From the NCBI GenBank assembly GCA_038212305.1, contig JBBQUP010000040.1, positions 1 through 28,253 of the forward strand: a DNA stretch of 28,253 nucleotides, in the 5' to 3' direction. Below, piece after piece: positions 15,600-23,902 of the stretch. The notes beneath the pieces are model-generated. The model did not search any database, was not told the origin of the DNA, and saw only the letters and a list, made by a program, of their open reading frames with translations. A program made the position numbers and the translations under genes. Origin of the DNA: JBBQUP01 sp038212305 (lineage in GTDB: Bacteria; Bacteroidota; Bacteroidia; Bacteroidales; Marinilabiliaceae). Numbering within the stretch: position 1 is the first letter of the stretch; each line of letters starts with the position of its first letter.

Positions 15600-18500
15600 A
15601 TGACATCTTTTTCCCGCAATGTATCTTTATTTGTCTGTTTTTTATTAATGCCATTATTGGCAAAGGGACAAGCATATGAGTTTAAAATTTACGATTCAGG
15701 CATGGGTTTGCCTCAGAATTTTATATACTCATTGGCTCAAGGCAAAAATGGATATGTTTGGATGGGATCAGGTGAAGGATTGGTGAAGTTTGATGGTATT
15801 AAATTTCAAACTTATGGTGTTAACGACTCTCTGAATTCGGATTTTGTGCGTTCGATGTTTGTTGATAGTGCAGGTGATTTGTGGTTAGGGCACGATAATG
15901 GCACCATGACGGTTCAGCAAAAAACATTTAAAAAGCTTAAAATCGAAGGAACTTCAAGCCCAATTCGAAATATTTCGGAGGATTTAAATGGTAATATATG
16001 GGCTGTTGAGCAAAATAACGGGTTGATTTGTATCAATAATAAACTCGAAGTAAAAACATTTTTCGATCGACTTAAATTTGGTCGTCGACTATACTATTCT
16101 ATACAACCAATTGCCTCGAACGTTTTTTTAGTTGGTACTTCCGATGGTTTAATCGAGGTTGTGCTTAATGAGAATCTAGAACTTGAATCGATTAATGAAA
16201 TAGCCAGCATTCCAATGGTTGGAATTAATAGCATTACACCTCGTAATAATGTTAAAGATGAGTATTGGATAGCTACCGAAGACAAAGGCTTTTTCTTGTT
16301 CCAATACAATACTAAAGCATCGATACATGTTATAAATAACAGTTTATGTCTTTATTTTAATATCGAAAACGAGAGTATTACTGATATTGTTGAAGACTTA
16401 CAAGGGAATTTATTGCTAGGCACATGGGGAAATGGTGTAATTAAATTATTATTCGATCCGATATCTGGAGAATTTACTAAATCTTTAAACTTTAATCAGG
16501 CTAATGGATTGAGTAACGATTATGTAAAAGATATTTTAGCTGATCGTGAGGGGAATTATTGGTTTGCAACTTACGGAGGAGGAGTCTCGTCGCTGTTAAA
16601 CGATCAATTCGTTTATTACCAGCTCTCTGAAATAGGATTTAAAAGCAATAAAGTTGGTGCGGTAATACATGCCGGATCTGATTTATGGATGGGGCTCGAT
16701 AATGGTTTGTTAAAGGCCGATCCATTTTGTTTCGCCAATCATGAGTTTTACGATGCTTACTTTGGACTTCCAAGTGATGCTGTTACTGGTTTTTATACGG
16801 CTGATGATGGGACTTTATTTGTGGGAACACAAAATAAAGGATTATATAAAAAACGGAGCGGATCATTGAAGTTCGAAAAATACAATTACACCAATTCGCT
16901 ATTAGGAAATCAAATAAATGACATTGAGGGTGCTGATGCTACATTGTACATTGCTACGATGGGAGGCCTTTTTATTATCGACCTGAAAACAAAGGAGATA
17001 ACTCAGTTGACTACTGAAAAAAATCTTCCCCATAATAATATTAATTTCGTATTTAAAGATCAATTAGGACAAATTTGGATTGGCCCGAAATCGAGTGGAA
17101 TTTGTAAAATCGACAATAAGAATTTTAAAATCGAAGTTCATAGGCTGGATGAAACGCCAGTTGACGTGTCGGATTTAACCGAAGATTTAGATGGGAATCT
17201 ATGGCTAGCAACTCGTGGAAAAGGAGTTATTAAATACACTGAGGATACACTTATTGTTGTTTCGGTTTTAAATGGATTAGCAAAAAACTTTTGCCATAGC
17301 ATTGTTTGCGATAATCAAAATCGTTTATGGGTTAGTCATCATCCAGGTTTAAGTTGCATTGATTTGAATACAATGAAAGTACGAACCTTTGGATATAATA
17401 ATAATCTAGGAGGTGATTTTCAGCAAATATGGAAGGATAGAGATAACACGCTTTGGCTTGCATCCTCTGATGGAGTTATTCATTATTTTCCCGATCGGGA
17501 TCAGGCTAATTTAGTAGGCCCGATACTTAATTTCACGAATGTTTCCATAAACGGAACGTCATATCCATCTAATGAATCCATGAATTTGCCGTTTCCTTAC
17601 CGAAATAATTATTCATTTAAGTTCGATTTTATTGGTATCAGCTTGAGAGATCCTCTGCATGTTACCTATAAATATAAATTAGTTCGAAATGGAGATAATG
17701 AAACTGCCGAATGGGTTGATTTAGGAACAGTAAATACGCGTGAATACGAGTATTTACCCGATGGGGATTATATATTAAAGATTATAGCTTTTAATTCAGA
17801 TGGTGTTGCATCAAATTCGCCATTAACTTTTTCAATCTCAATTGCAGCACCGTTTTGGAAAAGAATTTGGTTTTATTTGTTAGTAACTCTATTAGGTGGA
17901 TATGTTATTTATTTGTTTGTGCGAATGCGTGAACAAAAGCTAATTCATCAGAAGCAAATACTACAACGTGAAGTAGCCAACCAAACAGTTCAGTTGCGGA
18001 TGCAAAAAGCCGAAATTGAAAGGAAAAATAGAGACATTACCGATAGTATAAACTATGCAAAGCGAATTCAATCATCGATATTACCTCCAATAAGCTTGTT
18101 GAAATCGGTATTCCCTGAATCGTTTATTTTCTTTGCACCGCGCGATATTGTGAGTGGAGACTTTTATTGGTTTAATCAATCTCGTGAATTTTTCACCATT
18201 TCAATTGCCGATTGTACTGGTCATGGTGTACCAGGAGCATTTATGTCGATGATAGGCAGTACACTACTGAATGATATTTATAAAAATCAACATGTTAATT
18301 CACCAGCTGAGATGTTGGAGCATCTCGATCGGGAGATAAAAGTATTATTGCAAAAAAATAGCGTCAATCAAACACAGGATGGTATGGATATTTCAATAGT
18401 TGAAATACATTTACCAACACGAAGAGTTCGATTAGCCTCTGCAAAACGTCCAGTTTTATTGTATACCAACAACGAATTATCTATATACAAAGGCAATCGC

Positions 18501-18785
18501 AGAAGTATAGGCGAATCGCTTGCAGATCATTCAAGTCCCTTTATTAATATCGAATATGAGTTGGAGAAAGGTGATTGTATTTATCTGTACTCCGATGGTT
18601 ACACTGATCAGTTTGGTGGACCTGCTGGCAAAAAATTCATGAAAGTTGGAGCGCAAAACTTGCTCGATGAAATCCGGCATTTACCAATGGCAACTCAATA
18701 TCAAAAAATTCAGGATACTTTTGCGAACTGGATGGGTGAATTGGAACAAGTCGATGATGTGATATTTTTAGGAATTCGGGTTTAA
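15600..18785 (+). CDS. Transmembrane sensor: two-component-regulator propeller, Y_Y_Y domain, SpoIIE/PP2C serine phosphatase
   Basis: 1061 residues. A signal peptide (1-23, ending AKG-Q) is followed by repeated propeller blades (about 24-660) with motifs such as GYVWMGSGEGLVKFDG, GNYWFATYGGGVS and GNLWLATRGKGVIKY. A Y_Y_Y domain (about 680-745) contains YKYKLV and LPDGDYILKIIAFNSDG. One TM helix (about 755-775), a basic coiled coil (about 778-810) and a cytoplasmic SpoIIE-type PP2C domain (about 815-1061) complete it. Metal-binding aspartates are intact: D854 in SGDFYW, D871 in DCTGHGVPGA, D999 in SDGYTDQ and D1052/D1053 near the end. It should sense a periplasmic ligand and dephosphorylate a serine-phosphorylated partner, by analogy an anti-sigma-antagonist. 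No such partner is encoded nearby. There is no kinase domain. Confidence 0.9.
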   Translation: MTSFSRNVSLFVCFLLMPLLAKGQAYEFKIYDSGMGLPQNFIYSLAQGKNGYVWMGSGEGLVKFDGIKFQTYGVNDSLNSDFVRSMFVDSAGDLWLGHDNGTMTVQQKTFKKLKIEGTSSPIRNISEDLNGNIWAVEQNNGLICINNKLEVKTFFDRLKFGRRLYYSIQPIASNVFLVGTSDGLIEVVLNENLELESINEIASIPMVGINSITPRNNVKDEYWIATEDKGFFLFQYNTKASIHVINNSLCLYFNIENESITDIVEDLQGNLLLGTWGNGVIKLLFDPISGEFTKSLNFNQANGLSNDYVKDILADREGNYWFATYGGGVSSLLNDQFVYYQLSEIGFKSNKVGAVIHAGSDLWMGLDNGLLKADPFCFANHEFYDAYFGLPSDAVTGFYTADDGTLFVGTQNKGLYKKRSGSLKFEKYNYTNSLLGNQINDIEGADATLYIATMGGLFIIDLKTKEITQLTTEKNLPHNNINFVFKDQLGQIWIGPKSSGICKIDNKNFKIEVHRLDETPVDVSDLTEDLDGNLWLATRGKGVIKYTEDTLIVVSVLNGLAKNFCHSIVCDNQNRLWVSHHPGLSCIDLNTMKVRTFGYNNNLGGDFQQIWKDRDNTLWLASSDGVIHYFPDRDQANLVGPILNFTNVSINGTSYPSNESMNLPFPYRNNYSFKFDFIGISLRDPLHVTYKYKLVRNGDNETAEWVDLGTVNTREYEYLPDGDYILKIIAFNSDGVASNSPLTFSISIAAPFWKRIWFYLLVTLLGGYVIYLFVRMREQKLIHQKQILQREVANQTVQLRMQKAEIERKNRDITDSINYAKRIQSSILPPISLLKSVFPESFIFFAPRDIVSGDFYWFNQSREFFTISIADCTGHGVPGAFMSMIGSTLLNDIYKNQHVNSPAEMLEHLDREIKVLLQKNSVNQTQDGMDISIVEIHLPTRRVRLASAKRPVLLYTNNELSIYKGNRRSIGESLADHSSPFINIEYELEKGDCIYLYSDGYTDQFGGPAGKKFMKVGAQNLLDEIRHLPMATQYQKIQDTFANWMGELEQVDDVIFLGIRV

Positions 18786-18838
18786 TTGAGCTGAAAAAAT
18801 AATTCTTGGTTCAATAGTTTGCAAAAACAATTTTGAAT

Positions 18839-19197
18839 AAATCTGTTTAAATAAGTTAGAGTACTTATTTAGGGTCTGCTGAAAAAGTATTATTTCATTC
18901 TATTATAACTAATTAACTTGATTTTTATAGATGCCAAATGCAAGGGAAAAGAGAAAATATTACATAAGCCCTTGACTTATTAAATTTTAAATTCCCTGTC
19001 AGGGGCTAAATATCAATAAAGAATTAATACTGAGATAATTTGTTCCCCGTAGGGGATTAACCTAAATGCATGAATGTTAATGCCCTACGGGCAAAATAAT
19101 CTATCGTACATGATTCTCTATTGATATTAATTCCCTACGGGAAAATTAGATAATAAAGCTGCTTAAGTTTTTCAGCAGACCCTAAATAAACAGATTT
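18839..19197. mobile_element. MITE-like non-autonomous element with 21-bp terminal inverted repeats
   Basis: A perfect 21-bp inverted repeat (18866-18886 and 19168-19188, core TTTAGGGTCTGCTGAAAAA) bounds about 320 bases without coding capacity. Outside it, a second inverted pair, AAATCTGTTTA (18839-18849 and 19187-19197), abuts the right repeat directly but is separated from the left one by 16 extra bases. The interior holds one 6-bp inverted repeat (CAAGGG 18941-18946, CCCTTG 18969-18974) and four GC-rich hairpins. No direct target duplication is evident. The ends look like transposase-recognised termini, but I do not assign an IS family. Confidence 0.65.
18994..19143. repeat. Four REP-like hairpins (CCC-TAC/GTA-GGG type)
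   Basis: CCCT-GTC-AGGG at 18994-19004; CCCC-GTA-GGGG at 19045-19055; TGCCC-TAC-GGGCA at 19081-19093; TTCCC-TAC-GGGAA at 19131-19143. The flanks are also related. ATAATTTGTT..GGATTAAC around the second is the approximate reverse complement of GTTAATG..CAAAATAAT around the third. TATCAATAAAGAATTAAT (after the first) mirrors TTCTCTATTGATATTAATT (before the fourth). The GTA-G at the hairpin centre recalls REP sequences handled by REP-associated tyrosine transposases; this is by analogy only. Confidence 0.6.
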
Positions 19198-19243
19198 TAA
19201 ATTTTTTGGCTACAATTTAGTGGAAAATAATAATATATGTTTT

Positions 19244-20380
19244 TTATAACACACCTTTTGTGCTAGGTAATTCATTGTTAAAAGGGTCTTTACGTATAGC
19301 CATTTTTATGGCTCGAGCCAATGCTTTAAAAATTCCTTCGATTTTATGATGCTCATTTTGCCCTGTTGCCTGAATGTGTAAATTACATTGTGCTGCATCG
19401 GTAAAACTTTTAAAGAAATGGAAAAACATTTCGGTGGGCATATCACCAATTTTTTCGCGATTAAACTCCGCCTCCCAAACAATCCAAGGACGACCACCAA
19501 AATCAATCGCAGCTAAAGCCAAAATCTCATCCATAGGTAAGCAATAGCCATATCGTTCAACACCACGCTTGTCGCCCAATGCTTTTTTAAAGGCTTCACC
19601 AAGCGCCAATGCTGTATCTTCAATGGTGTGATGTTCATCAACATGTAAATCACCTTTTACTTCAATGGTTAAATTACAGCCCGAATGGCGTGCAATTTGA
19701 TCGAGCATATGATCAAAGAAGCCCAGTCTCGTTTGAATATTACCTTTGCCTTCTCCATCTAAATCAATGCTTACTTTAATTTGAGTTTCAGAGGTATTTC
19801 TTTCAACCACTGCGGTTCGGTTGGTTCTGAATAAATAAGCCGCAATTTCATCCCACGATGGCGTAACTAATAGGCAGAATGATTGAAAGCCAGATTGGTC
19901 AATTAGTTCTGTTCCAATGGTTTTGTCAGCTAAAAAAATAGCCTTGCAGCCTAAGTTTTTAGCCAGTTCCACATCGGTTAATCTATCGCCAATTACAATC
20001 GAATTCGCCAAATCGTATTCATTGGTTTGATAGTGATTTAACAATCCTGTTCGAGGTTTTCGTGTAGGAGCATTGTCTTGAGGAAAGGATTTATCGATTA
20101 AAACTTCATCAAATTTAATTCCTTCCCCTTGTAATGCCTCCATTAGTTGGTTCTGCGCGGGCCAAAATGTAGCTTCGGGGAATGAGGTTGTTCCCAAACC
20201 ATCCTGATTAGTAACCATCACTATTTTATATTCTAAATGTGATACTATACGATTTAGGTTTTTAAAAATACCTGGATAGAATTTTAATTTCTCGATACTA
20301 TCTACCTGAAAATTAATAGGTGGCTCTAATATTAAGGTTCCATCGCGATCGATGAAAAGTATTTTTTTGGGTTGATTCAT
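19244..20380 (-). CDS. hisB: Bifunctional histidinol-phosphatase / imidazoleglycerol-phosphate dehydratase HisB
   Basis: Carries out the dehydration of imidazoleglycerol phosphate and the later dephosphorylation of histidinol phosphate. The N-terminal HAD phosphatase (about 1-165) has the catalytic D11-R-D13-G-T motif and GDRLTDVELAKNLGC. The C-terminal dehydratase (about 190-378) has GFFDHMLDQIARHSG, VDEHHTIEDTALALGEA and the final EHHKIEGIFKALARA metal-binding motif. The length of 378 residues is normal for the fused enzyme. The four zinc-binding Cys/His of E. coli HisB-N are absent: the corresponding region reads FPQDNAPTRKPRTG. Its ATG lies three bases after the esterase stop, so expression is probably coupled. 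It is the last gene of this operon before the repeat element. Confidence 0.96.
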   Translation of the reverse strand: MNQPKKILFIDRDGTLILEPPINFQVDSIEKLKFYPGIFKNLNRIVSHLEYKIVMVTNQDGLGTTSFPEATFWPAQNQLMEALQGEGIKFDEVLIDKSFPQDNAPTRKPRTGLLNHYQTNEYDLANSIVIGDRLTDVELAKNLGCKAIFLADKTIGTELIDQSGFQSFCLLVTPSWDEIAAYLFRTNRTAVVERNTSETQIKVSIDLDGEGKGNIQTRLGFFDHMLDQIARHSGCNLTIEVKGDLHVDEHHTIEDTALALGEAFKKALGDKRGVERYGYCLPMDEILALAAIDFGGRPWIVWEAEFNREKIGDMPTEMFFHFFKSFTDAAQCNLHIQATGQNEHHKIEGIFKALARAIKMAIRKDPFNNELPSTKGVL

Positions 20381-20383
20381 CTT

Positions 20384-21304
20384 TTAATTGTTAAGAATTT
20401 TAGAAGCGTTTAACCAGACTTGAATATAATTAAACCATTGATTTGGCTGACGATTAGGAGTAAATCCAAAACCATGTCCACCTTTGGGTAATACAATTGT
20501 TGTTACTGGCACATCTAGTTTTTGAAGTGCTTCAGAGTAAGCATAGCAGTTTTTTATATTTACTGTTTTGTCGTCGGCTGCCTGAATAATTAATGTAGGT
20601 GGCGTATTGGAATGGGCTCGTAGTTCAAGCGAGAATTGTTTCATTAAATCCTCTGATGGTGACGAACCCAATAATTCGGTTCTAGATCCTGCATGTCCAT
20701 AAGATTCCACCATGGTGGTTACAGCATAAATGAGAATACTAAAATCGGGTCGAACCATTTCAGGCGATGCTTTAATTTGGGGTAATGTAAACAAATTAGA
20801 TGCTAAACCAGCCAAGTGTCCTCCGGCCGAAAATCCCATGATCCCCACTTTGGTAGGATCAATATTAAACTCGCTGCTGCGTGTGCGAATCAAATTAATG
20901 GCTTGTTGAGCATCCATTAACGGAATCCATTGAGCATTGGTTACCAACGCGGTATCTGGTAAACGATATTTGAGTACAAAAGCCGAAATGCCAATTTTAT
21001 TTAACCATTGAGCTGCTTTTATTCCTTCGTGATCATAGGCTTCGCGTTTGTAACCGCCGCCGGGACAGATAATTACGCAGGGGGCATTTTCTCCCTTGTC
21101 GGTTTTGTAAAACTCTAATTTGGGTATCGTAATCTTAGTTATTGTAGCTGATGATGTGGCTGAAGCAGCTTTGATTTCTTCTTTAATCGAAACTGGTTTA
21201 TTATATGGGGCATCGCCTTCGTATATACGAATTGTTTTTTGCGATTGAGCTGCAATAGATGTCATCATAATACAAGCAGTTGTCATCAATAAAATTCGAA
21301 ACAT
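20384..21304 (-). CDS. Periplasmic alpha/beta-hydrolase (acetyl-xylan-esterase-like) inside the his operon
   Basis: 306 residues with a signal peptide (about 1-19, ending SIAAQ). Fold and catalytic parts are visible: oxyanion segment PGGGY (81-85), nucleophile Ser159 in GFSAGGH, acid Asp244/245 in QAADDKTV, and His277 in GGHGFG. This is the BD-FAE/acetyl-esterase type of hydrolase common in carbohydrate-degrading Bacteroidota, usually removing acyl groups from sugars; the substrate is not deducible. It lies 95 bases after hisC and three bases before hisB, so it is transcribed within the his operon although histidine biosynthesis needs no such secreted enzyme. A replacement for a his enzyme is unlikely given the signal peptide. 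Confidence 0.85.
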   Translation of the reverse strand: MFRILLMTTACIMMTSIAAQSQKTIRIYEGDAPYNKPVSIKEEIKAASATSSATITKITIPKLEFYKTDKGENAPCVIICPGGGYKREAYDHEGIKAAQWLNKIGISAFVLKYRLPDTALVTNAQWIPLMDAQQAINLIRTRSSEFNIDPTKVGIMGFSAGGHLAGLASNLFTLPQIKASPEMVRPDFSILIYAVTTMVESYGHAGSRTELLGSSPSEDLMKQFSLELRAHSNTPPTLIIQAADDKTVNIKNCYAYSEALQKLDVPVTTIVLPKGGHGFGFTPNRQPNQWFNYIQVWLNASKILNN

Positions 21305-21399
21305 GGCATTGTTGTTTAATTAGAAAAAAGGAAATATATAAAAAACAACTTATTATTAATAATATAAAGTGAGTTAATTTAATTGCTTACAAATACTAA

Positions 21400-22449
21400 T
21401 TAGTTGATAATGCTCTGCTCGTAGCGTTTTAAATTCTTAAGAAGTTCAATGTTTTCATCAGACGATCCAATGGTAATTCGCAAACATCCTTTACATAGGG
21501 ATATTGATGATCGATCGCGAATGATTACTTTATTGTCGGATAGATAGCTGTAAACAGCTTTGGGGTTCGATGTTTTTACTAAAACAAAATTAGCATCAGA
21601 AGGATATATTTTTTGAATAATGCTGTTTTTGGCTAAAGCTTTAATCACCAATTCCTTTTCTTCTATTATAGTTTTAACCCATTGGTTTTTCTGGTATTCC
21701 GATTCGATTAACTCAAGCGCTTTTTTCTGCGTGAGGATATTTAGATTGTATGGATACTTAATTTTGCTCAACACCTTAATAATTGGCTCACTCGCAAAGG
21801 CTAAGCCCAATCGTAACCCAGCCATTCCCCACGCTTTTGAAAAGGTTTGAAGAATAACCAAATTAGGAAATTCATCCAAACGTGGTAAAAAACTTTTATT
21901 GGGAGCAAAATCAATATACGCTTCATCTAATACTACAATGCCTTCGAATTTCCGAATAAGTAATTCTATATCAGTCAGATTAAAACAATTTCCGGTTGGA
22001 TTATTGGGTGAGCACAAAAATAGAAGTTTCGATTCATTGTCGATACTCGCTAATATGGCATCAACATCTAGCTCAAACTCCTCGGTTAGCAAAACCCGTC
22101 GCATTTCAATATTGTTAATATCGGCAGCAACCTGATACATACCATAAGTTGGATCAATTGAGACAACATTATTTTTGGCTGGTTCGCAAAATGCGCGGTA
22201 TAGTAAATCGATAGGCTCATCGCTTCCATTGCCTAAAAATATGGAGGATGGATTGATGTTTTTTTGATCTCCTATCTTGGCTTTTAGCTCTCGCTGGTAA
22301 GGATCGGGATACCGATTATAGGGCGAGTTAAATGGATTTTCGTTGGCATCAAGAAAAACGGCTGCATCACCGCTGTATTCATCGCGAGCCGAAGAATAGG
22401 GTTTTAAGATGAGTATATTTGGTCGAAGTAATTGTTCGAGTGGTTTCAC
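21400..22449 (-). CDS. hisC: Histidinol-phosphate aminotransferase HisC
   Basis: A PLP-dependent class I/II aminotransferase that converts imidazole-acetol phosphate and glutamate to histidinol phosphate. The 349 residues carry LDANENPFNSPYNRYPDPY (substrate arm), FLGNGSDEPIDLL, LCSPNNPTGN, VLDEAYIDFA, the PLP lysine K205 in TFSKAWGMAGLRLG, and the C-terminal CLRITIGSSDEN. It sits 39 bases after hisD in the operon. The C-terminal IGSSDEN replaces the more common IGTxEEN; this is conservative. Confidence 0.96.
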   Translation of the reverse strand: MKPLEQLLRPNILILKPYSSARDEYSGDAAVFLDANENPFNSPYNRYPDPYQRELKAKIGDQKNINPSSIFLGNGSDEPIDLLYRAFCEPAKNNVVSIDPTYGMYQVAADINNIEMRRVLLTEEFELDVDAILASIDNESKLLFLCSPNNPTGNCFNLTDIELLIRKFEGIVVLDEAYIDFAPNKSFLPRLDEFPNLVILQTFSKAWGMAGLRLGLAFASEPIIKVLSKIKYPYNLNILTQKKALELIESEYQKNQWVKTIIEEKELVIKALAKNSIIQKIYPSDANFVLVKTSNPKAVYSYLSDNKVIIRDRSSISLCKGCLRITIGSSDENIELLKNLKRYEQSIIN

Positions 22450-22488
22450 AAAATTGGGTTTTAATGAACAAAATTACAATTAAATAAA

Positions 22489-23775
22489 TTATTGGTTTAG
22501 TTTCGCTAGCCTTAGCGTTACTGCATTTTTATGAGCTTCTAAAAGTTCTGCTTCGGCCATTTTTTCAATCACAGGCCCAATGTCTTTAAGCCCTTCAGGT
22601 GTAATGTGTTGGAAGGTAATTTTCCGAATAAAACTATCGAGATTCACTCCCGAGTAGGCTTTGGCATACCCGTGAGTTGGCAAGGTGTGATTTGTACCTG
22701 ATGCATAATCTCCAGCACTTTCGGGTGTGTAATGTCCAATAAAAACCGATCCTGCATTGGTAATTTTTTGCGCTACTTTTTTGGCATCATTTAAAGCCAA
22801 GATCAAGTGTTCGGGTGCATATGAATTGCTTAACTCTATCATCTCATCCAATGAATTTAGCAATATAGCTCGACTGTTGCCTAGTGCCCCCATTGCAGCA
22901 TCTTTTCGAGGTAGTTGATTTAGTTGTAAATCAATTTCGTTATTTACTTCGGTTACCAAGTGCTCACTCGTTGTAATAAAAATTACTTGGCTATCAGCCC
23001 CGTGTTCTGCTTGTGACAATAAATCGGCTGCAACATATGCGGCATCAGCACTTTCGTCGGCCATAACCAACACTTCCGATGGTCCAGCAGGCATATCAAT
23101 GGCAACATCTTTTAAGCTAACCCATTGTTTTGCTGCGGTTACGTATTTATTTCCAGGCCCAAAAATTTTACTCACCGCAGGAACTGTATCAGTACCATAA
23201 GTCATGGCACCAATTGCTTGTACACCACCTATTTTATAAATTTTATCTACCCCAATTAAATTGGCAGCATAAAGTATCGCTGGGTTTATTTCTCCTTTAT
23301 TATTGGGCGGGGTGCAAAGAATAATTTGTTTACAGCCTGCAATTTTAGCTGGAATGGCTAACATTAATACCGTTGAAAATAAAGGAGCTGTTCCTCCGGG
23401 AATGTATAATCCAACTTTTTCAATGGCAACGCTCTCTTGCCAGCATCGAACGCCTGGTTGCGTTTCAATAACAGTTGTTTTTATCCGCTGGCTCTTATGA
23501 AAGGTTTCAATGTTCTGCTTGGCTTTTAAAATGGCATCTTTCAATTCGTTCGATACTAGCATGCATGCTTTGTCAATTTCCAATTGTGAAACTTGCATTA
23601 CAGGTGAGCCATATCCATCGAATTGTTTAGAATATTTGATAATGGCTTCATCGCCCTTCGTTTTTATTTCGGATAGAATGCTTTGAACAGTTGCAAACAA
23701 GTCTGACAAATCATTTTCAGGTCGTTGCAACAATAAGGGCCATTCCTCTATTTTTGGACGGATAAATACTTTCAT
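22489..23775 (-). CDS. hisD: Histidinol dehydrogenase HisD
   Basis: A zinc-dependent NAD+ enzyme that oxidises histidinol to histidine in two steps, the last of the pathway. The 428 residues hold all landmarks: YIPGGTAPLFSTVLMLA, FGPGNKYVTAAK, DMPAGPSEVLVMAD, zinc ligands Q255 and H258 in SQAEHGADSQ, the catalytic pair E322-H323 in YAPEHL, and TNHTLPTHGYAKAYSGV. It is 127 bases downstream of hisG, an AT-rich gap with no visible promoter box or gene, and 39 bases upstream of hisC. Confidence 0.97.
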   Translation of the reverse strand: MKVFIRPKIEEWPLLLQRPENDLSDLFATVQSILSEIKTKGDEAIIKYSKQFDGYGSPVMQVSQLEIDKACMLVSNELKDAILKAKQNIETFHKSQRIKTTVIETQPGVRCWQESVAIEKVGLYIPGGTAPLFSTVLMLAIPAKIAGCKQIILCTPPNNKGEINPAILYAANLIGVDKIYKIGGVQAIGAMTYGTDTVPAVSKIFGPGNKYVTAAKQWVSLKDVAIDMPAGPSEVLVMADESADAAYVAADLLSQAEHGADSQVIFITTSEHLVTEVNNEIDLQLNQLPRKDAAMGALGNSRAILLNSLDEMIELSNSYAPEHLILALNDAKKVAQKITNAGSVFIGHYTPESAGDYASGTNHTLPTHGYAKAYSGVNLDSFIRKITFQHITPEGLKDIGPVIEKMAEAELLEAHKNAVTLRLAKLNQ

Positions 23776-23902
23776 TGGATTGAGTATTGATTATCGTTAT
23801 TTTTTTGAAAAACATAAAAAAGTTGATGGTTTACTATTAAAATGCTTTCAGGTATTAAAACGATACATCTTGTTTGTAATTCTTAAATCTAATACTTGAT
23901 GA

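Larger units (their letters stand above)
18786..19243. other. 458-base intergenic region between convergent genes, filled mainly by a non-coding repeat element
   Basis: No ORF of note. Nearly all of it is the inverted-repeat-bounded element at 18839-19197. The remaining bases are AT-rich and hold no other obvious terminator for either the phosphatase gene or hisB, so the hairpins of the element may serve that purpose (inference). Confidence 0.7.

Noticed and set aside
18994..19143. The spaced GC hairpins as a CRISPR array.
   Set aside because: Units differ in sequence and orientation, spacing is irregular, repeats are too short, and no cas genes are present.
19650..19760. Missing zinc-binding Cys/His of HisB-N as a sign of a broken phosphatase.
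   Set aside because: The catalytic D11/D13 and the rest of the HAD domain are intact, and zinc-free HisB-N variants are plausible outside enterobacteria. The substitution itself lies near 20065-20090.
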